A stretch of DNA of 64,000 bases from Thiomicrorhabdus sp965603495 (GCA_965603495.1 CBFDDF010000004.1:62001-126000), one strand, 5' to 3'. Positions 15,302 through 24,276 are shown, numbered from the stretch's first letter. Notes: generated from the letters alone by a model not told the origin. Made by a program: numbers and translations.

Positions 15302-16279
15302 ATGAAAAAGAATATTATTGCTCTAGCAATCGCATCTGCAGTTGCAGCTCCTATCGCAATGGCTGACGCGCCAGTTGTTTACGGTATCGCTAACATGGCT
15401 ATCCAGATGGACAAGAAAGCTGACTTCGGTACTACTGTAGATTCAATTGCTTCACGTGTTGGTATCAAAGGTTCTGAAGACCTAGGTAACGGTCTTAAAG
15501 CTGTCTATAAAATGGAATTCGGTGTAAACATCGATGGTTCTGGTGATGGTCTTTCTGCACGTAACCAGTATGTTGGTTTAGCGGGTAACTTCGGTACTGT
15601 TTTACTAGGTACGCACGATACTCCTTTAAAGATGTCTCAGCCTAAAGATCTTTTCAACGACGGTTTAGCGGATAACGGTAAAGTTGTTAAGGTTCTTGCT
15701 TCTGGTGGTGAAGTTCGTGCAGACAACGTATTTGCTTATGTTTCTCCTTCTTTCTCTGGTGTTAAAATCGTAGCGGCTACTATTGCTGGTTCTGACGAAG
15801 ATGATGCTTCTGGTGCTGAGACTATTTCAGCTACTAGTTCTGAATCTTCAATCTCTAACGCTTACTCTATCGCAGCAATGTACGGTTCTACTAAGAAAGG
15901 TCTATACTTAGCAGCAGCTTACAACGGTGGCGATATGTTTGAAGACGCTGAAGAAATGCGTCTTTCTGCACAGTACAAAACTGGTGGTTTAGTTGCTAAC
16001 GTAATGTATGAAACTCAAGCTGACAACAAAGTTGATGCTGGTGGTACTGCAATCGTTGCTTCTGCTGGTTACAAAATGGGTAAAATGATGCCTAAGATCA
16101 AGTATGCAACTACTGATCTAGATAACTCAAGCGCTAACCCTACTGCTACTTCTTTAGGTCTAAACTACTCTTTAGGCAAAAAGACTACTGCATATGTTGA
16201 ATACACAATGTTTGACAAAGACTTCACTGGTGGTGATAGCTTAGCTTCAACTGCTCTAGGTCTACAGCACAAGTTCTAA
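15302..16279 (+). CDS. general Gram-negative porin (Porin_4 / Neisseria type)
   Basis: A 325-residue outer membrane porin. The signal peptide spans about residues 1-21 (MKKNIIALAIASAVAAPIAMA). The body carries the classic porin pattern SRVGIKGSEDLGNGLKAVYK followed by a segment reading LSARNQYVGL, then many alternating strands, and it ends in LQHKF with a terminal Phe as needed for BAM insertion. The ATG at 15302 was chosen because it starts the signal peptide and follows AAGGATTTCAAAA. Codon use is strongly biased (GGT, CGT, AAC), so this is likely one of the most abundant proteins. Solutes are unspecified. Confidence 0.93.
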   Translation: MKKNIIALAIASAVAAPIAMADAPVVYGIANMAIQMDKKADFGTTVDSIASRVGIKGSEDLGNGLKAVYKMEFGVNIDGSGDGLSARNQYVGLAGNFGTVLLGTHDTPLKMSQPKDLFNDGLADNGKVVKVLASGGEVRADNVFAYVSPSFSGVKIVAATIAGSDEDDASGAETISATSSESSISNAYSIAAMYGSTKKGLYLAAAYNGGDMFEDAEEMRLSAQYKTGGLVANVMYETQADNKVDAGGTAIVASAGYKMGKMMPKIKYATTDLDNSSANPTATSLGLNYSLGKKTTAYVEYTMFDKDFTGGDSLASTALGLQHKF

Positions 16280-16319
16280 TCAACCGCTGACTTAGGTCAG
16301 TTTGATTAACTTTGTTGAT

Positions 16320-16351
16320 AAGCCCCGTCTATTTATAGGCGGGGCTTTTTT
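16320..16351 (+). terminator. terminator of the major porin gene
   Basis: A stem of about 12 bp built on AAGCCCCG and CGGGGCTT with T run, 40 nt after the stop. Confidence 0.9.
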
Positions 16352-16420
16352 CGTTTCTGACGTCTGATTTTATTTAATAACGTATCACCTCTTTAATTTC
16401 AACCACCTTTCTATAAAGCA

Positions 16421-16432
16421 ACCAGGCCTGGT
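16421..16432. repeat. ACCAGGCCTGGT palindrome, copy 5
   Basis: Perfect copy about 70 bp past the porin terminator. Confidence 0.9.
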
Positions 16433-16952
16433 TAACTTCTTTTTTTAGTCATCGTATTTATATTCCACTTCTAAATCATAATCATGTAATAGAGTGCTTG
16501 GGTACTGTCTATGTCTGTCAATTAGGCTGCAAACACCTATTGTTGTAAATAAGCTCTACTGTTGTGATTGTTACATCGATTTAGTCATGTAGGATAGGTG
16601 TGTGTGCTGTCAGTAAAGGCCAGTGGCGGGTTAATGCAGTTCGCCGAACAAAGTACCGCTAATGCTTTATTAACAACGACATCGTACTCGCAACACTTGT
16701 AGAAAAACCGTTAGCATAAGCCTCTATTTACTGCCTTTTCAGAACAGGGTGTTAGTAAAAAGTGGTCTCTGATAAGTTCTGGTAGTTAAATATTGGTGTT
16801 GCTACGTTAAATAACTTAGCCCAAAAGTGCTTTGTTTCTTTTGAAAATAATTGCTCTATAATGAAATAAAATAGTTAAATAATATTGTGAAGTTTTACTG
16901 TTGTTTGACTGAATTAATTGACCGTGATTTGAATGTCGGGGATAAGGGTATT
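16433..16952. other. 520-bp gap before the pseudopilin cluster
   Basis: No credible gene, tRNA or known small RNA was recognised. A TATAAT at 16857-16862 with a weak TTTCTT 16 bp upstream could be the promoter of the pseudopilin cluster. The stretch 16610-16740 contains CAGTAAA and TTTACTG arms about 110 bp apart and a small TTCGCCGAA hairpin; significance unclear. Confidence 0.4.
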
Positions 16953-17915
16953 ATGCGTTTAGAGAAAAATAGACAAAACCAATCCCAAGCATCGAACCAG
17001 TCAGGTTTTGTGGTTTTGCTGGGGATGCTTATGTTGGTATTAGGTGCATCCGTCTGGTTTGCAACTGCTGGTTCTATTCGGTCTGATACCATGTCAATCG
17101 CCCAAAACACTCAGCATATCGATCAACTACATCGAATTAAGCAAAAAATGTTAACTTACGCTGTATTGCATCCCGAGATATACAGTGATGCTACAGTGGT
17201 TCCAGGGCCCGGTTACTTTCCTTGTCCTGATGCTGATGCTGATGGTGCACCAGATACTGGCTGTGGCGATGTGGGTGGGGTGGATGCCCTATTTTTGCTC
17301 GGTAGAGTACCCTATAAAATATCATCCCGTAACTTCTCTTTCATTGACTCCAATTTAGATAATGAAAAGTTTTGGTATGCCGTCGACGCCAGATTTGTGG
17401 CGTCCAGTTCCATTTACGCATTTGAGGCATCGCAAAGGTTTGCGCCTTTGAATATTGATACGCCAAAAGAGGTGGTCGCTGCCGGTGGGCTCAATGTCGC
17501 CCCTATTACTTTGGACGGTAAGGATGAAATCGTTATGGTTTTATTTTATGCGGGTGAATCCTTATCCACCCAGAGTAGACCGAGCCTTCAGTCTGCTGAC
17601 TATTTAGAGCAACCCGCGTTGAATCCGGGTTATAAAACGGACTTTGTTTCTACCGGCGCTAATGAGAATGTGTTTAACGATTATGTGATTTCTATCACCA
17701 GAGCGGAGTGGCAAAGTGCGGTATTGAGTCGTGTTAGTCAGGATGTTTCACCTGAAGATCAAGTTCCCGATTTATGTGCGAATATCGTTGATACCGATGC
17801 GAGTTGGTTTAATGACTGCAACTATAACTCGGCAAGTCGTCCTGTATATGTATGTCCAGGTACAACTGACGATAACCTTGCGGGGCAAGGCTGGCGAGCT
17901 ATTATTTGTCCGTAA
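16953..17915 (+). CDS. pseudopilin-like protein with FPCPD motif, lacking Glu5
   Basis: A 320-residue protein with a short basic N-terminus ending NQSG, then the hydrophobic helix FVVLLGMLMLVLGASVWFA. It looks like a class III prepilin but lacks the Glu at position 5, as in GspK and PilX. Residues 89-93 read FPCPD, followed by an Asp-rich stretch, and VPYK comes later; the next three proteins share this block. The C-terminal part holds several cysteines (about residues 280-320). ATG at 16953 follows GGGATAAGGG; a GTG 66 nt upstream is less likely. It is the first gene of the cluster. It may be the tip or initiator minor pseudopilin; this is an inference. Confidence 0.72.
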   Translation: MRLEKNRQNQSQASNQSGFVVLLGMLMLVLGASVWFATAGSIRSDTMSIAQNTQHIDQLHRIKQKMLTYAVLHPEIYSDATVVPGPGYFPCPDADADGAPDTGCGDVGGVDALFLLGRVPYKISSRNFSFIDSNLDNEKFWYAVDARFVASSSIYAFEASQRFAPLNIDTPKEVVAAGGLNVAPITLDGKDEIVMVLFYAGESLSTQSRPSLQSADYLEQPALNPGYKTDFVSTGANENVFNDYVISITRAEWQSAVLSRVSQDVSPEDQVPDLCANIVDTDASWFNDCNYNSASRPVYVCPGTTDDNLAGQGWRAIICP

Positions 17916-17950
17916 CTAATCTATATAGAAACTATGGGTAAGATTCAAAG

Positions 17951-18757
17951 GTGGGTATTTTGATTAAAGAAAATAATTTTTCTCGTAGCCAAGGATTTTC
18001 ATTATTGGAAATTTCAATTGCCTTGGCGATCATTGGTTTTCTTTCCTATACGCTGGCAGTGGGTGTGACATCCACTCGTGATTTTGATGACAGCACTGAA
18101 AATAGGCGTTCGCTAGAAAATATCCGCGCTTCTATGCTGACTTTTGTTCAATCAAATGGATACTTACCCTGTCCTGATACCGATACAGTTGCGGATGGCG
18201 TAGAAAATAGAACGGCTGGCGTTTGTAACGCTAAAAATGGCAAGCTGCCTTATCAGATGCTCGGTGTTGCGGCTGTGGATCAATGGGAGCAACCCTTCTA
18301 TTACGCAGTCAATAATAAAACAGATTTGAGTGGTACAGTAGAGATTGCCGATCCAACAAAATCTGCTAGTTATTTTAGTGACATAACCCCTCCTTTGTTT
18401 ACCTTGAGTACACCTCCCGTTGCCGTTGATCCAGGCAGTGGGAATTATTCGGTCTGTGGTGAGGTGGTCACCACGACATGTGATGGGGCAACCGCTGATG
18501 CTGATAAAATTGAAATTACCGCTATCGCGGTCATTATCAGTTTTGGTAAAAATGGTGCCGAAACTTGGGCTAAAAGAGCGGCGGGTACAATCAATACCTT
18601 GAGCGCTGCTGAACAAGAAAATGCAGATGATGAAAACTATTTCTGGAAGGCTCGCGGTAGTAATGTGGTCGGTCAATATTTTGATGATCAATTGGTTTGG
18701 TTAACGGGTTATGACTTAAAGTATGCGTTGGTTAAGTCTGGACGTGGCATACAGTAG
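17951..18757 (+). CDS. prepilin-like protein with LPCPD motif
   Basis: A 268-residue protein with a class III prepilin signal SRSQ-GFSLLEISIALAIIGF (residues 12-30); cleavage is expected after Gly15, leaving Phe1 and Glu5. It continues with an N-terminal helix, LPCPDTDT at 72-79, ENR, a LPYQMLG segment and an FYYAVNN segment. This block is shared with the neighbouring proteins. The start could be GTG 17951 or TTG 17960; AAAGGTGG is better placed for the TTG. Pseudopilins of this kind assemble in a short periplasmic filament of type II secretion or type IV pilus machines. Confidence 0.75.
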   Translation: MGILIKENNFSRSQGFSLLEISIALAIIGFLSYTLAVGVTSTRDFDDSTENRRSLENIRASMLTFVQSNGYLPCPDTDTVADGVENRTAGVCNAKNGKLPYQMLGVAAVDQWEQPFYYAVNNKTDLSGTVEIADPTKSASYFSDITPPLFTLSTPPVAVDPGSGNYSVCGEVVTTTCDGATADADKIEITAIAVIISFGKNGAETWAKRAAGTINTLSAAEQENADDENYFWKARGSNVVGQYFDDQLVWLTGYDLKYALVKSGRGIQ

Positions 18758-18767
18758 GAGTGTGAAG

Positions 18768-20246
18768 ATGCGTTATTTACCGAAAGAAAAAGGTTTCTCA
18801 TTACTGGAGCTGACAGTGGTTTTGGCGGTTGTGGGAGTCGTCACGGTAGGGTCTTTATTAGCCTACTCTGAACAACGAGTTCATGCTAAATGGAAGGAGG
18901 GTGATGCAAAGCTTGTCGTTGTTAAAGCGGCTCTTCTTAAGTTCGCACAGGTCAATAAATATCTTCCATGTCCAGATGTTACCGGCTTAGGCGAAGATTC
19001 TCGAACCATTACCAACGGCAAGATTCCGGCGATTCCGGCGATTCCGGCTACGCCAGCGATTCCAAGAACAGCCACTGCTCCAACTATCCCAGCCATTCCC
19101 TCTCAGGGGGCACAGCCCGCTATTCCTAATATTCCTGTTTCAACTTGTTCTGCGGATAGTGGAACTGTGCCTTATGCCGCTTTGGGGTTGGGTAGAGCGG
19201 CTGCGCAAGATGCCTGGGGAAATCTCTTTCTTTATGCAGTTGATCAAGGGGTCACCGATGCCGATACTATGTTGAATTGTCCGACAGCGACGGCGTGTTT
19301 TTTCAATGGGGATCCTAAGCCTATACTGCCTGCGGGTAAAGTGCTTCCAGGTTCGGTTTTACCGGCTTTTGATTTAAGTACACAGCCCTTAAAAGGAGCT
19401 TTAGGCGCTGACAATTTACGAATTTGCGATTCCACTGCTTGTAGTGCAGTTGAAGCGGAAGGCCTCGTCGCCGTTCTGATTGCATTCAATGAAAATGGGC
19501 AAGTGACTTCAGGTTTAGGGGGTGATGAAGCCGAAAATAGAGATGGTGATCAAGACTTTGTGAATGCTCAGTATTCTGAAGTACCTTATTATGACGACTT
19601 GGTGTTAGGGATTGCGGCCAATGAAATCAAGACGCCGCATGAAACTCAATCGGTAGAAGTGGTGATTACACCACCCTATAACGGCCCTATATTGAAGTCG
19701 GGTGAGAGTATTATTTATGGTGGTGATGGTCAATCTCTTGGTGGCGTCGGTGATAACAACTCTTCCAGTACAAATGTTCAAGTTGAAGCGACTAACCAAT
19801 TTTATGATTTTGGCGCAGAGAGCGCAGGAAAAACCATTGTGCTCACATTGGATACTCGTGGTGAAGGTAGTTGGGATCAGGGGCAAGGTTTAACGAGCGA
19901 TCAAGCATTTATCAATGTCAATGGTGGTAATTTGGATACCCTTATATACGATAAAAACGATGCCGCCGATGGTACTGTGGATTTCTTAGATAGAAAAGGT
20001 ACGGTATCCACAGCGGATGATGAAAACCGTAATCATAAATATTGGGATGATTCTAGGGAGTACACCTTTGTCTTGGATGAAAATGGTCAGGTGGCTCTTG
20101 AGTTTGCGGTGGCTACCACTGGGACGGATGAAGTTGTCAGTTTTACAAATATAGAACTCATTTTGTACGATACACCACCTCAGATTCCAAACTTTCCTGG
20201 AGTGAGCCCCATTTCAGGCATTATTGAAACTGATAGGTTTCAGTGA
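18768..20246 (+). CDS. large prepilin-like protein with Pro-Ile repeat insert
   Basis: A 492-residue protein. Class III prepilin signal EKGFSLLELTVVLAVVGVV near residue 7, helix, then LPCPD at 66-70. From about residue 85 to 124 a low-complexity insert of repeated IPA units (IPAIPAIPATPAIP and variants) separates LPCPD from VPYAALGLG, and WGNLFLYAVDQ completes the shared block. The C-terminal 180 residues form an extra beta-rich, Asp/Gly-rich domain with GGDGQSLGGVGDN and DTRGEGSWDQGQG. ATG at 18768 follows TAGGAGTGTG. It starts 10 nt after the previous stop. Its great length for a pseudopilin suggests a surface or adhesive role. Confidence 0.72.
   Translation: MRYLPKEKGFSLLELTVVLAVVGVVTVGSLLAYSEQRVHAKWKEGDAKLVVVKAALLKFAQVNKYLPCPDVTGLGEDSRTITNGKIPAIPAIPATPAIPRTATAPTIPAIPSQGAQPAIPNIPVSTCSADSGTVPYAALGLGRAAAQDAWGNLFLYAVDQGVTDADTMLNCPTATACFFNGDPKPILPAGKVLPGSVLPAFDLSTQPLKGALGADNLRICDSTACSAVEAEGLVAVLIAFNENGQVTSGLGGDEAENRDGDQDFVNAQYSEVPYYDDLVLGIAANEIKTPHETQSVEVVITPPYNGPILKSGESIIYGGDGQSLGGVGDNNSSSTNVQVEATNQFYDFGAESAGKTIVLTLDTRGEGSWDQGQGLTSDQAFINVNGGNLDTLIYDKNDAADGTVDFLDRKGTVSTADDENRNHKYWDDSREYTFVLDENGQVALEFAVATTGTDEVVSFTNIELILYDTPPQIPNFPGVSPISGIIETDRFQ
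19021..19110 (+). repeat. 9-nt tandem repeats encoding IPA units
   Basis: Units close to GCGATTCCG are repeated in frame within the prepilin-like gene, with degenerating copies downstream. Changes in copy number would keep the frame. Confidence 0.7.
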
Positions 20247-21664
20247 TGATGATTAAACAAGAGAAAGGTTTTTCATTAGTTGAGTTAGCAATCGTACTTG
20301 CCATATTAGGTATTGTGTTCGTTGGCTTTGCGACGGATTTAGGAACATTTCAACACTCTAAAACAGTCACTGAAAGTCAGTTAGCTGTCGGTAATGTCAA
20401 GAAACTAGTCTTCAATTTTGGCGTAATCAATAAATATCTGCCTTGTCCCGATACCGATAATGATGGGTTTGAAAATAGAACCAATGCAACATCGGCGATA
20501 CTCGGTACCGTTCAAGTTTGTACCAGTGTTACGGGAACCGTGCCTTATTTAGATTTGGGGCTAAGAGAGTCTGACGCGGTAGATGGCTGGGGAAATACGA
20601 TACGTTATGCCGTTAATACGAATGCTAATAATGGCAGTTTAATTTGTGATAAACGTCAAGCAGCGAGTATGTTTTGTAATTTTTCGATTGGTAACGCTTG
20701 GTTTTCATTAGTGGATACGCCCCCCTTTGCAAATGATCGTGGTGATGGTAACTATTATGTGTGTTCAGACGCGGCGGCTGCTTGTAACGCCACAACGGTT
20801 ATGACCAATGCAAATGTTTTAACGGATACCGCAGCCGTGTTATTAGTTGCCTATAACGAAGATGGTGCTACGACACTTGCTAACTGCGGTTCGGCAACAG
20901 GTGCCAATCAAGAAAATTGTGATGTAGATGTCTATTACCATCAAAAAAATCATACTTCTGCAGAGGGTGTTTTTTTTGATGATGTGATTTTGGCCCTAAA
21001 TGGCAATGAAATAAAATCCCTTCTGTTAAGCCCGCAAGTAGCATGGAGTAGCTATACGCCAACGGCGGGTGGTGGTACCTTGACACCCACTTATGAAGAT
21101 TTTGATATTACTGCTGATGATGTTGTTCCAATAGAGAGTGGCAATGGACAAGATGTCATTTTGGTAAATCGTAACGTGACTCAATCCTTAGATCTTGGAG
21201 GAGGTGACGACTATATCGCAATAGGTAATAATTTAGGCGCTGGTGCTTTATTGGAAGCGGGGAATGGGGCGGATCAAATTTATATTGTCGGTGCGGCGTT
21301 ATCGAATGTGCTTTTAGGAGCCGGTGATGACAACATGGTGCTAGGTGGCGATTTAACCAATACAATCGATGCTGATACCGGAGATGATAATGTTTGGATT
21401 CAAGGCGATGTCGTTTCTGGCTCAACCTTAACTTTAGGGGGGGGAGATGACACGCTTTGGTTAGGAGATTCAGCCGATCCTACATCAGGAAATCTTTTAG
21501 CCGCGATTGATGGCGGTGCGGGAGATTATGATATTTTGGTGTTGGAAAATATTGCCCAGTGGAGTGATTTGACAGGCTTGCAGCAAGCTTATATTCAAAA
21601 CTTTGAATTAGTTATTTTTAGTGATGATGGCAGTGGTACTCGAGCACATCATGAACTCCCCTAA
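20246..21664 (+). CDS. prepilin-like protein with C-terminal RTX-like repeats
   Basis: A protein of about 472 residues. Prepilin signal QEKGFSLVELAIVLAILGIV near residue 5, LPCPDTDNDG at 65-74, ENR, VPYLDLGL and WGNTIRYAVNT (the shared block). Residues of about 290-415 contain repeated GGGDD, GNGAD, GAGDD and GGDL turns alternating with short hydrophobic strands, the pattern of RTX or hemolysin-type calcium-binding beta-rolls. The ATG overlaps the previous stop by one base (TGATG), so the genes are translationally coupled. RTX repeats are common in type I secreted proteins but unusual in a prepilin. No type I exporter is nearby. Function unknown. Confidence 0.75.
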   Translation: MMIKQEKGFSLVELAIVLAILGIVFVGFATDLGTFQHSKTVTESQLAVGNVKKLVFNFGVINKYLPCPDTDNDGFENRTNATSAILGTVQVCTSVTGTVPYLDLGLRESDAVDGWGNTIRYAVNTNANNGSLICDKRQAASMFCNFSIGNAWFSLVDTPPFANDRGDGNYYVCSDAAAACNATTVMTNANVLTDTAAVLLVAYNEDGATTLANCGSATGANQENCDVDVYYHQKNHTSAEGVFFDDVILALNGNEIKSLLLSPQVAWSSYTPTAGGGTLTPTYEDFDITADDVVPIESGNGQDVILVNRNVTQSLDLGGGDDYIAIGNNLGAGALLEAGNGADQIYIVGAALSNVLLGAGDDNMVLGGDLTNTIDADTGDDNVWIQGDVVSGSTLTLGGGDDTLWLGDSADPTSGNLLAAIDGGAGDYDILVLENIAQWSDLTGLQQAYIQNFELVIFSDDGSGTRAHHELP

Positions 21665-21702
21665 ATGATTTCACGATGGGTGGAAAACCGAAGGATTTGG
21701 TC

Positions 21703-22308
21703 TTGAACGAAATGAATACAGTTTTATTGGTAGACGACGACCCAGCATTGCGTGGCATGCTGGGTTTTTCTTTGGAGTTTGCAGGTTATGAAGTGACCGA
21801 GGCCGGCTCTAGGCTTGAGGCTATTAATCTACTTAACTCACAGCAATTTCAAGTGGTATTGTTGGATATGGGGATGCCGCCACATGAGCACACTCCATTA
21901 GAAGGTTTGGCGGTTTTAGATTGGATCAGCAGTGCGCAAGCATCGGTGAATGTTGTGGTTCTCACGGGGCAGAACGCGCAAGATACTTCCTATTTGGCAC
22001 TTAAACATGGTGCATTTGATTTTCTAGAGAAACCCGTCACAAATGAAGCTTTGTTGAATGCGGTTAAAAGAGCAGTTTTATTTTACGAACAAGCCAGTAA
22101 ATTAAGGCAGCAAGAAGGTGTGCAGAAGCTACAGATGGATGTCACCATCGGTGATGGCGTTAAGGCCATCAGGAATCAAGCAGAAGAGAGGTTGATAAGG
22201 CAGGTCTTGGCTGACACAGCCTTTAATGTACATGAGACAGCCAGGCGCTTAGGCTTAAAGCGTGAAAATGTCTATTATTTGATTAATAAATATGGGTTAC
22301 AGCGCTAA
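21703..22308 (+). CDS. response regulator with Fis-type HTH (RegA/PrsR-like, no AAA+ domain)
   Basis: About 201 residues. The receiver domain has VDDDP, the phospho-acceptor in VLLDMGMP, the switch Thr in VVLTGQ, and the Lys in EKP. A linker of about 45 residues leads to a C-terminal Fis-family helix-turn-helix, FNVHETARRLGLKRENVYYLI. There is no sigma-54 AAA+ module. The TTG at 21703 has AAGGA seven bases upstream; ATG 21676 and ATG 21712 are alternatives. It directly follows the pseudopilin genes and abuts the kinase gene, so it probably controls this cluster. Confidence 0.85.
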   Translation: MNEMNTVLLVDDDPALRGMLGFSLEFAGYEVTEAGSRLEAINLLNSQQFQVVLLDMGMPPHEHTPLEGLAVLDWISSAQASVNVVVLTGQNAQDTSYLALKHGAFDFLEKPVTNEALLNAVKRAVLFYEQASKLRQQEGVQKLQMDVTIGDGVKAIRNQAEERLIRQVLADTAFNVHETARRLGLKRENVYYLINKYGLQR

Positions 22309-23487
22309 GTGGGCATTATTAGTATTATAAGTGAACTGGATTTTGTCGATATGGTGCCAGTGTATGGCCTAGATATTGTCAATATGGTGCCGGATGAAAT
22401 TAAGCTTTCACTTGTTCACTGGGGTTGGTTAGGTTTAGTTCTATTTGGCTTGTCTCTATTGGGAACGGTCTATTATTTTCGTCGCCAGTCTAAACGCCTC
22501 AGTAAAGCCCTCTCTAAATTGCACTCAATCAATCAATCTGTTGAACAAGATGCCTTAAATTTTTTTCAGCGAGCCTGGCCCGTTTTATCGACCGTAGGTT
22601 GCTTGCAGATGCAGGCCAATGTTGAATGGTTCGGCGAAAAGAGAAATGTGCATTTTGGTATTAAGGGCAAGCGTTTCGGTCGAAAAGTTTCTTTTAATGT
22701 GGCACGAGACGACATGTCGTTTGAGGTGATCTTATTTCTCAATCGTGGCGCTTCAGAGCCTGAGAGCCTTTCAAGCCTCGTCATAAAAACCTTTATTCAA
22801 ATCCTTGAGCAAGACCTGGTGCTTAAACAGGCAGAGATTTTAACCTCGCAACGCAGGTTAGAGCGTTATCAAATGTACGTTCAGCACGAAATTAAGAATA
22901 TCTCCCAGTTCCTGGAGTTACTCAGTGAACAAGTGCAGGTAGTGCAAAATGATGCGGGTAAAGTTCGTTTAGTGAATAGACTTTCTGAAACGCTACCTAT
23001 TATGGCGAAGAGGGCTAGAAAAACCATTCAGCAGATGAATCAACCTTTATCTGAAACGCATAAAGTGAGTTTTTTAATGCTCCGGCCTCTGTTGAAAGAG
23101 GTGGTCGAAATGTATAGTTTGAATGCGATCATTACGGGTGAGGCTTCTGTTAATTTGTCTCGACAGTTATTGTTAGAAGTCTTTAAAAATATTTTAGGTA
23201 ACTTTAGTGACCATCCTTCATCCAATAAGCCCATCAAAATAATTATTGATTCAGAAGTTAAGGATGGCCCCGCGCAGATTACGGTGGTTGGACAGCTTTA
23301 TGGCATACAGAATCAAATGGTTTCAGAGCGGATGTTTGAGCCTTTTTGGACAACCAGTGAAAGTGGCATGGGGTTGGGATTGTTTCTAGCCAGGGAGTTG
23401 CTAAAACAGTTTGGGGGAGAGGTTTCCTTTGAACAGTCAGTCAAGGAATTTAGTTTTCTAATAAAGTTACCAGGCCTGGTGAAATAA
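22309..23487 (+). CDS. membrane sensor histidine kinase
   Basis: A 392-residue kinase. One hydrophobic segment at about 38-55 precedes a cytoplasmic region of about 130 residues without a recognised sensor fold. The phosphorylation motif is QHEIKN near residue 193, followed by a helical dimerisation region. The ATPase domain has the N-box EVFKNILGNF and the G2 box GMGLGLFLARELL; the usual DxG box is poorly conserved. The H-box and layout recall PrsK of exopolysaccharide/PEP-CTERM systems. The GTG start immediately follows the regulator stop. The gene ends with palindrome copy 6 encoding LPGLVK. Confidence 0.82.
   Translation: MGIISIISELDFVDMVPVYGLDIVNMVPDEIKLSLVHWGWLGLVLFGLSLLGTVYYFRRQSKRLSKALSKLHSINQSVEQDALNFFQRAWPVLSTVGCLQMQANVEWFGEKRNVHFGIKGKRFGRKVSFNVARDDMSFEVILFLNRGASEPESLSSLVIKTFIQILEQDLVLKQAEILTSQRRLERYQMYVQHEIKNISQFLELLSEQVQVVQNDAGKVRLVNRLSETLPIMAKRARKTIQQMNQPLSETHKVSFLMLRPLLKEVVEMYSLNAIITGEASVNLSRQLLLEVFKNILGNFSDHPSSNKPIKIIIDSEVKDGPAQITVVGQLYGIQNQMVSERMFEPFWTTSESGMGLGLFLARELLKQFGGEVSFEQSVKEFSFLIKLPGLVK
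23469..23480. repeat. ACCAGGCCTGGT palindrome, copy 6
   Basis: Perfect copy in the last codons of the histidine kinase gene, encoding PGLV. Confidence 0.9.
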
Positions 23488-23543
23488 GAATGCCTTTGCA
23501 GAATGATGCGTATCAGGTTTTATCTATAGGGTAATAGAGTGAT

Positions 23544-23570
23544 AAAGAGTAAAAAACTTTTACTCTTTTT
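23544..23570 (+). terminator. terminator of the pseudopilin/two-component operon
   Basis: Stem AAAGAGTAAA/TTTACTCTTT with a short loop and T run, about 57 nt after the kinase stop. Confidence 0.75.
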
Positions 23571-23644
23571 AATTTTTAAAAAGCTCGTTACTATGGAACT
23601 ACACAAATATAGTGTTATTAAATAATGATTGGAAGGAAGATGTT

Positions 23645-24247
23645 ATGAAGACTCAAAATGTACAAAAACAAAAAGGTTTCACATTAGTCGAAATCGCAAT
23701 CGTATTGGTTATCATCGGTTTACTACTAGGTGGTGTTTTGAAGGGTCAGGAGTTGATTACGAACGCTAAAATCAAAGCAGTCACTTCTGATTTTGATAGT
23801 ATTAGTGCCGCATATTATGCTTATCAAGATCGCGTAGGGAATGTAGCGGGAGATTCAGCTGCCGCTGATGGTACTGGTGCATTTGATAACATTATTGCAG
23901 ATGCTCAGATTTGGGTTGATCTTAGAAGAGAAGGTTTTATTGGTGGTCTTGCTACTGATGTCACTGGACCTACGCATGATTTAACAGGATCTTGGGTAGG
24001 GCACCCTGGTGGCGCAACTGCTACAGATGTTTTTTCTACAAACTATATTTGTGCCACTAATATCCCTGAAGAATTTGCGGCGGGTATTGATGCTAAGCTT
24101 GATGATGGCGTTGCTTCATCAGGTTCAATCAGATCTTTAGATGGTACGGGTGCGGCCGCTCCAGCAGCTGGTTCTGCAGCGGCTCAAGCCTCTCTAGACT
24201 ATCTTGCAGGAAGTGAGGTTTTAATCTCATTATGTAAAACTTTGTAA
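23645..24247 (+). CDS. type IV pilin-like (class III prepilin) protein A
   Basis: About 200 residues. Prepilin signal QKQKGFTLVEIAIVLVIIG with the Glu at position 5 of the mature protein, then GLLLGGVLKGQELI and a globular domain. Two cysteines (in YICATN and the C-terminal SLCKTL) may form a disulfide as in other pilins. The ATG at 23645 follows GGAAGGAAG. It is monocistronic, with a terminator on each side, and has strongly biased codons near the start, suggesting high expression. It is paralogous to the next gene (GGVxKGQELI shared) and could be the major subunit of the filament. Confidence 0.8.
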   Translation: MKTQNVQKQKGFTLVEIAIVLVIIGLLLGGVLKGQELITNAKIKAVTSDFDSISAAYYAYQDRVGNVAGDSAAADGTGAFDNIIADAQIWVDLRREGFIGGLATDVTGPTHDLTGSWVGHPGGATATDVFSTNYICATNIPEEFAAGIDAKLDDGVASSGSIRSLDGTGAAAPAAGSAAAQASLDYLAGSEVLISLCKTL

Positions 24248-24276
24248 ATATTTGTTTAACTACTCTTATGTGAAGA

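Noticed and set aside
16610..16740. Possible attC site or structured small RNA before the pseudopilin cluster
   Set aside because: The inverted arms are short and do not fit attC core sites, 6S, SRP or tmRNA patterns.
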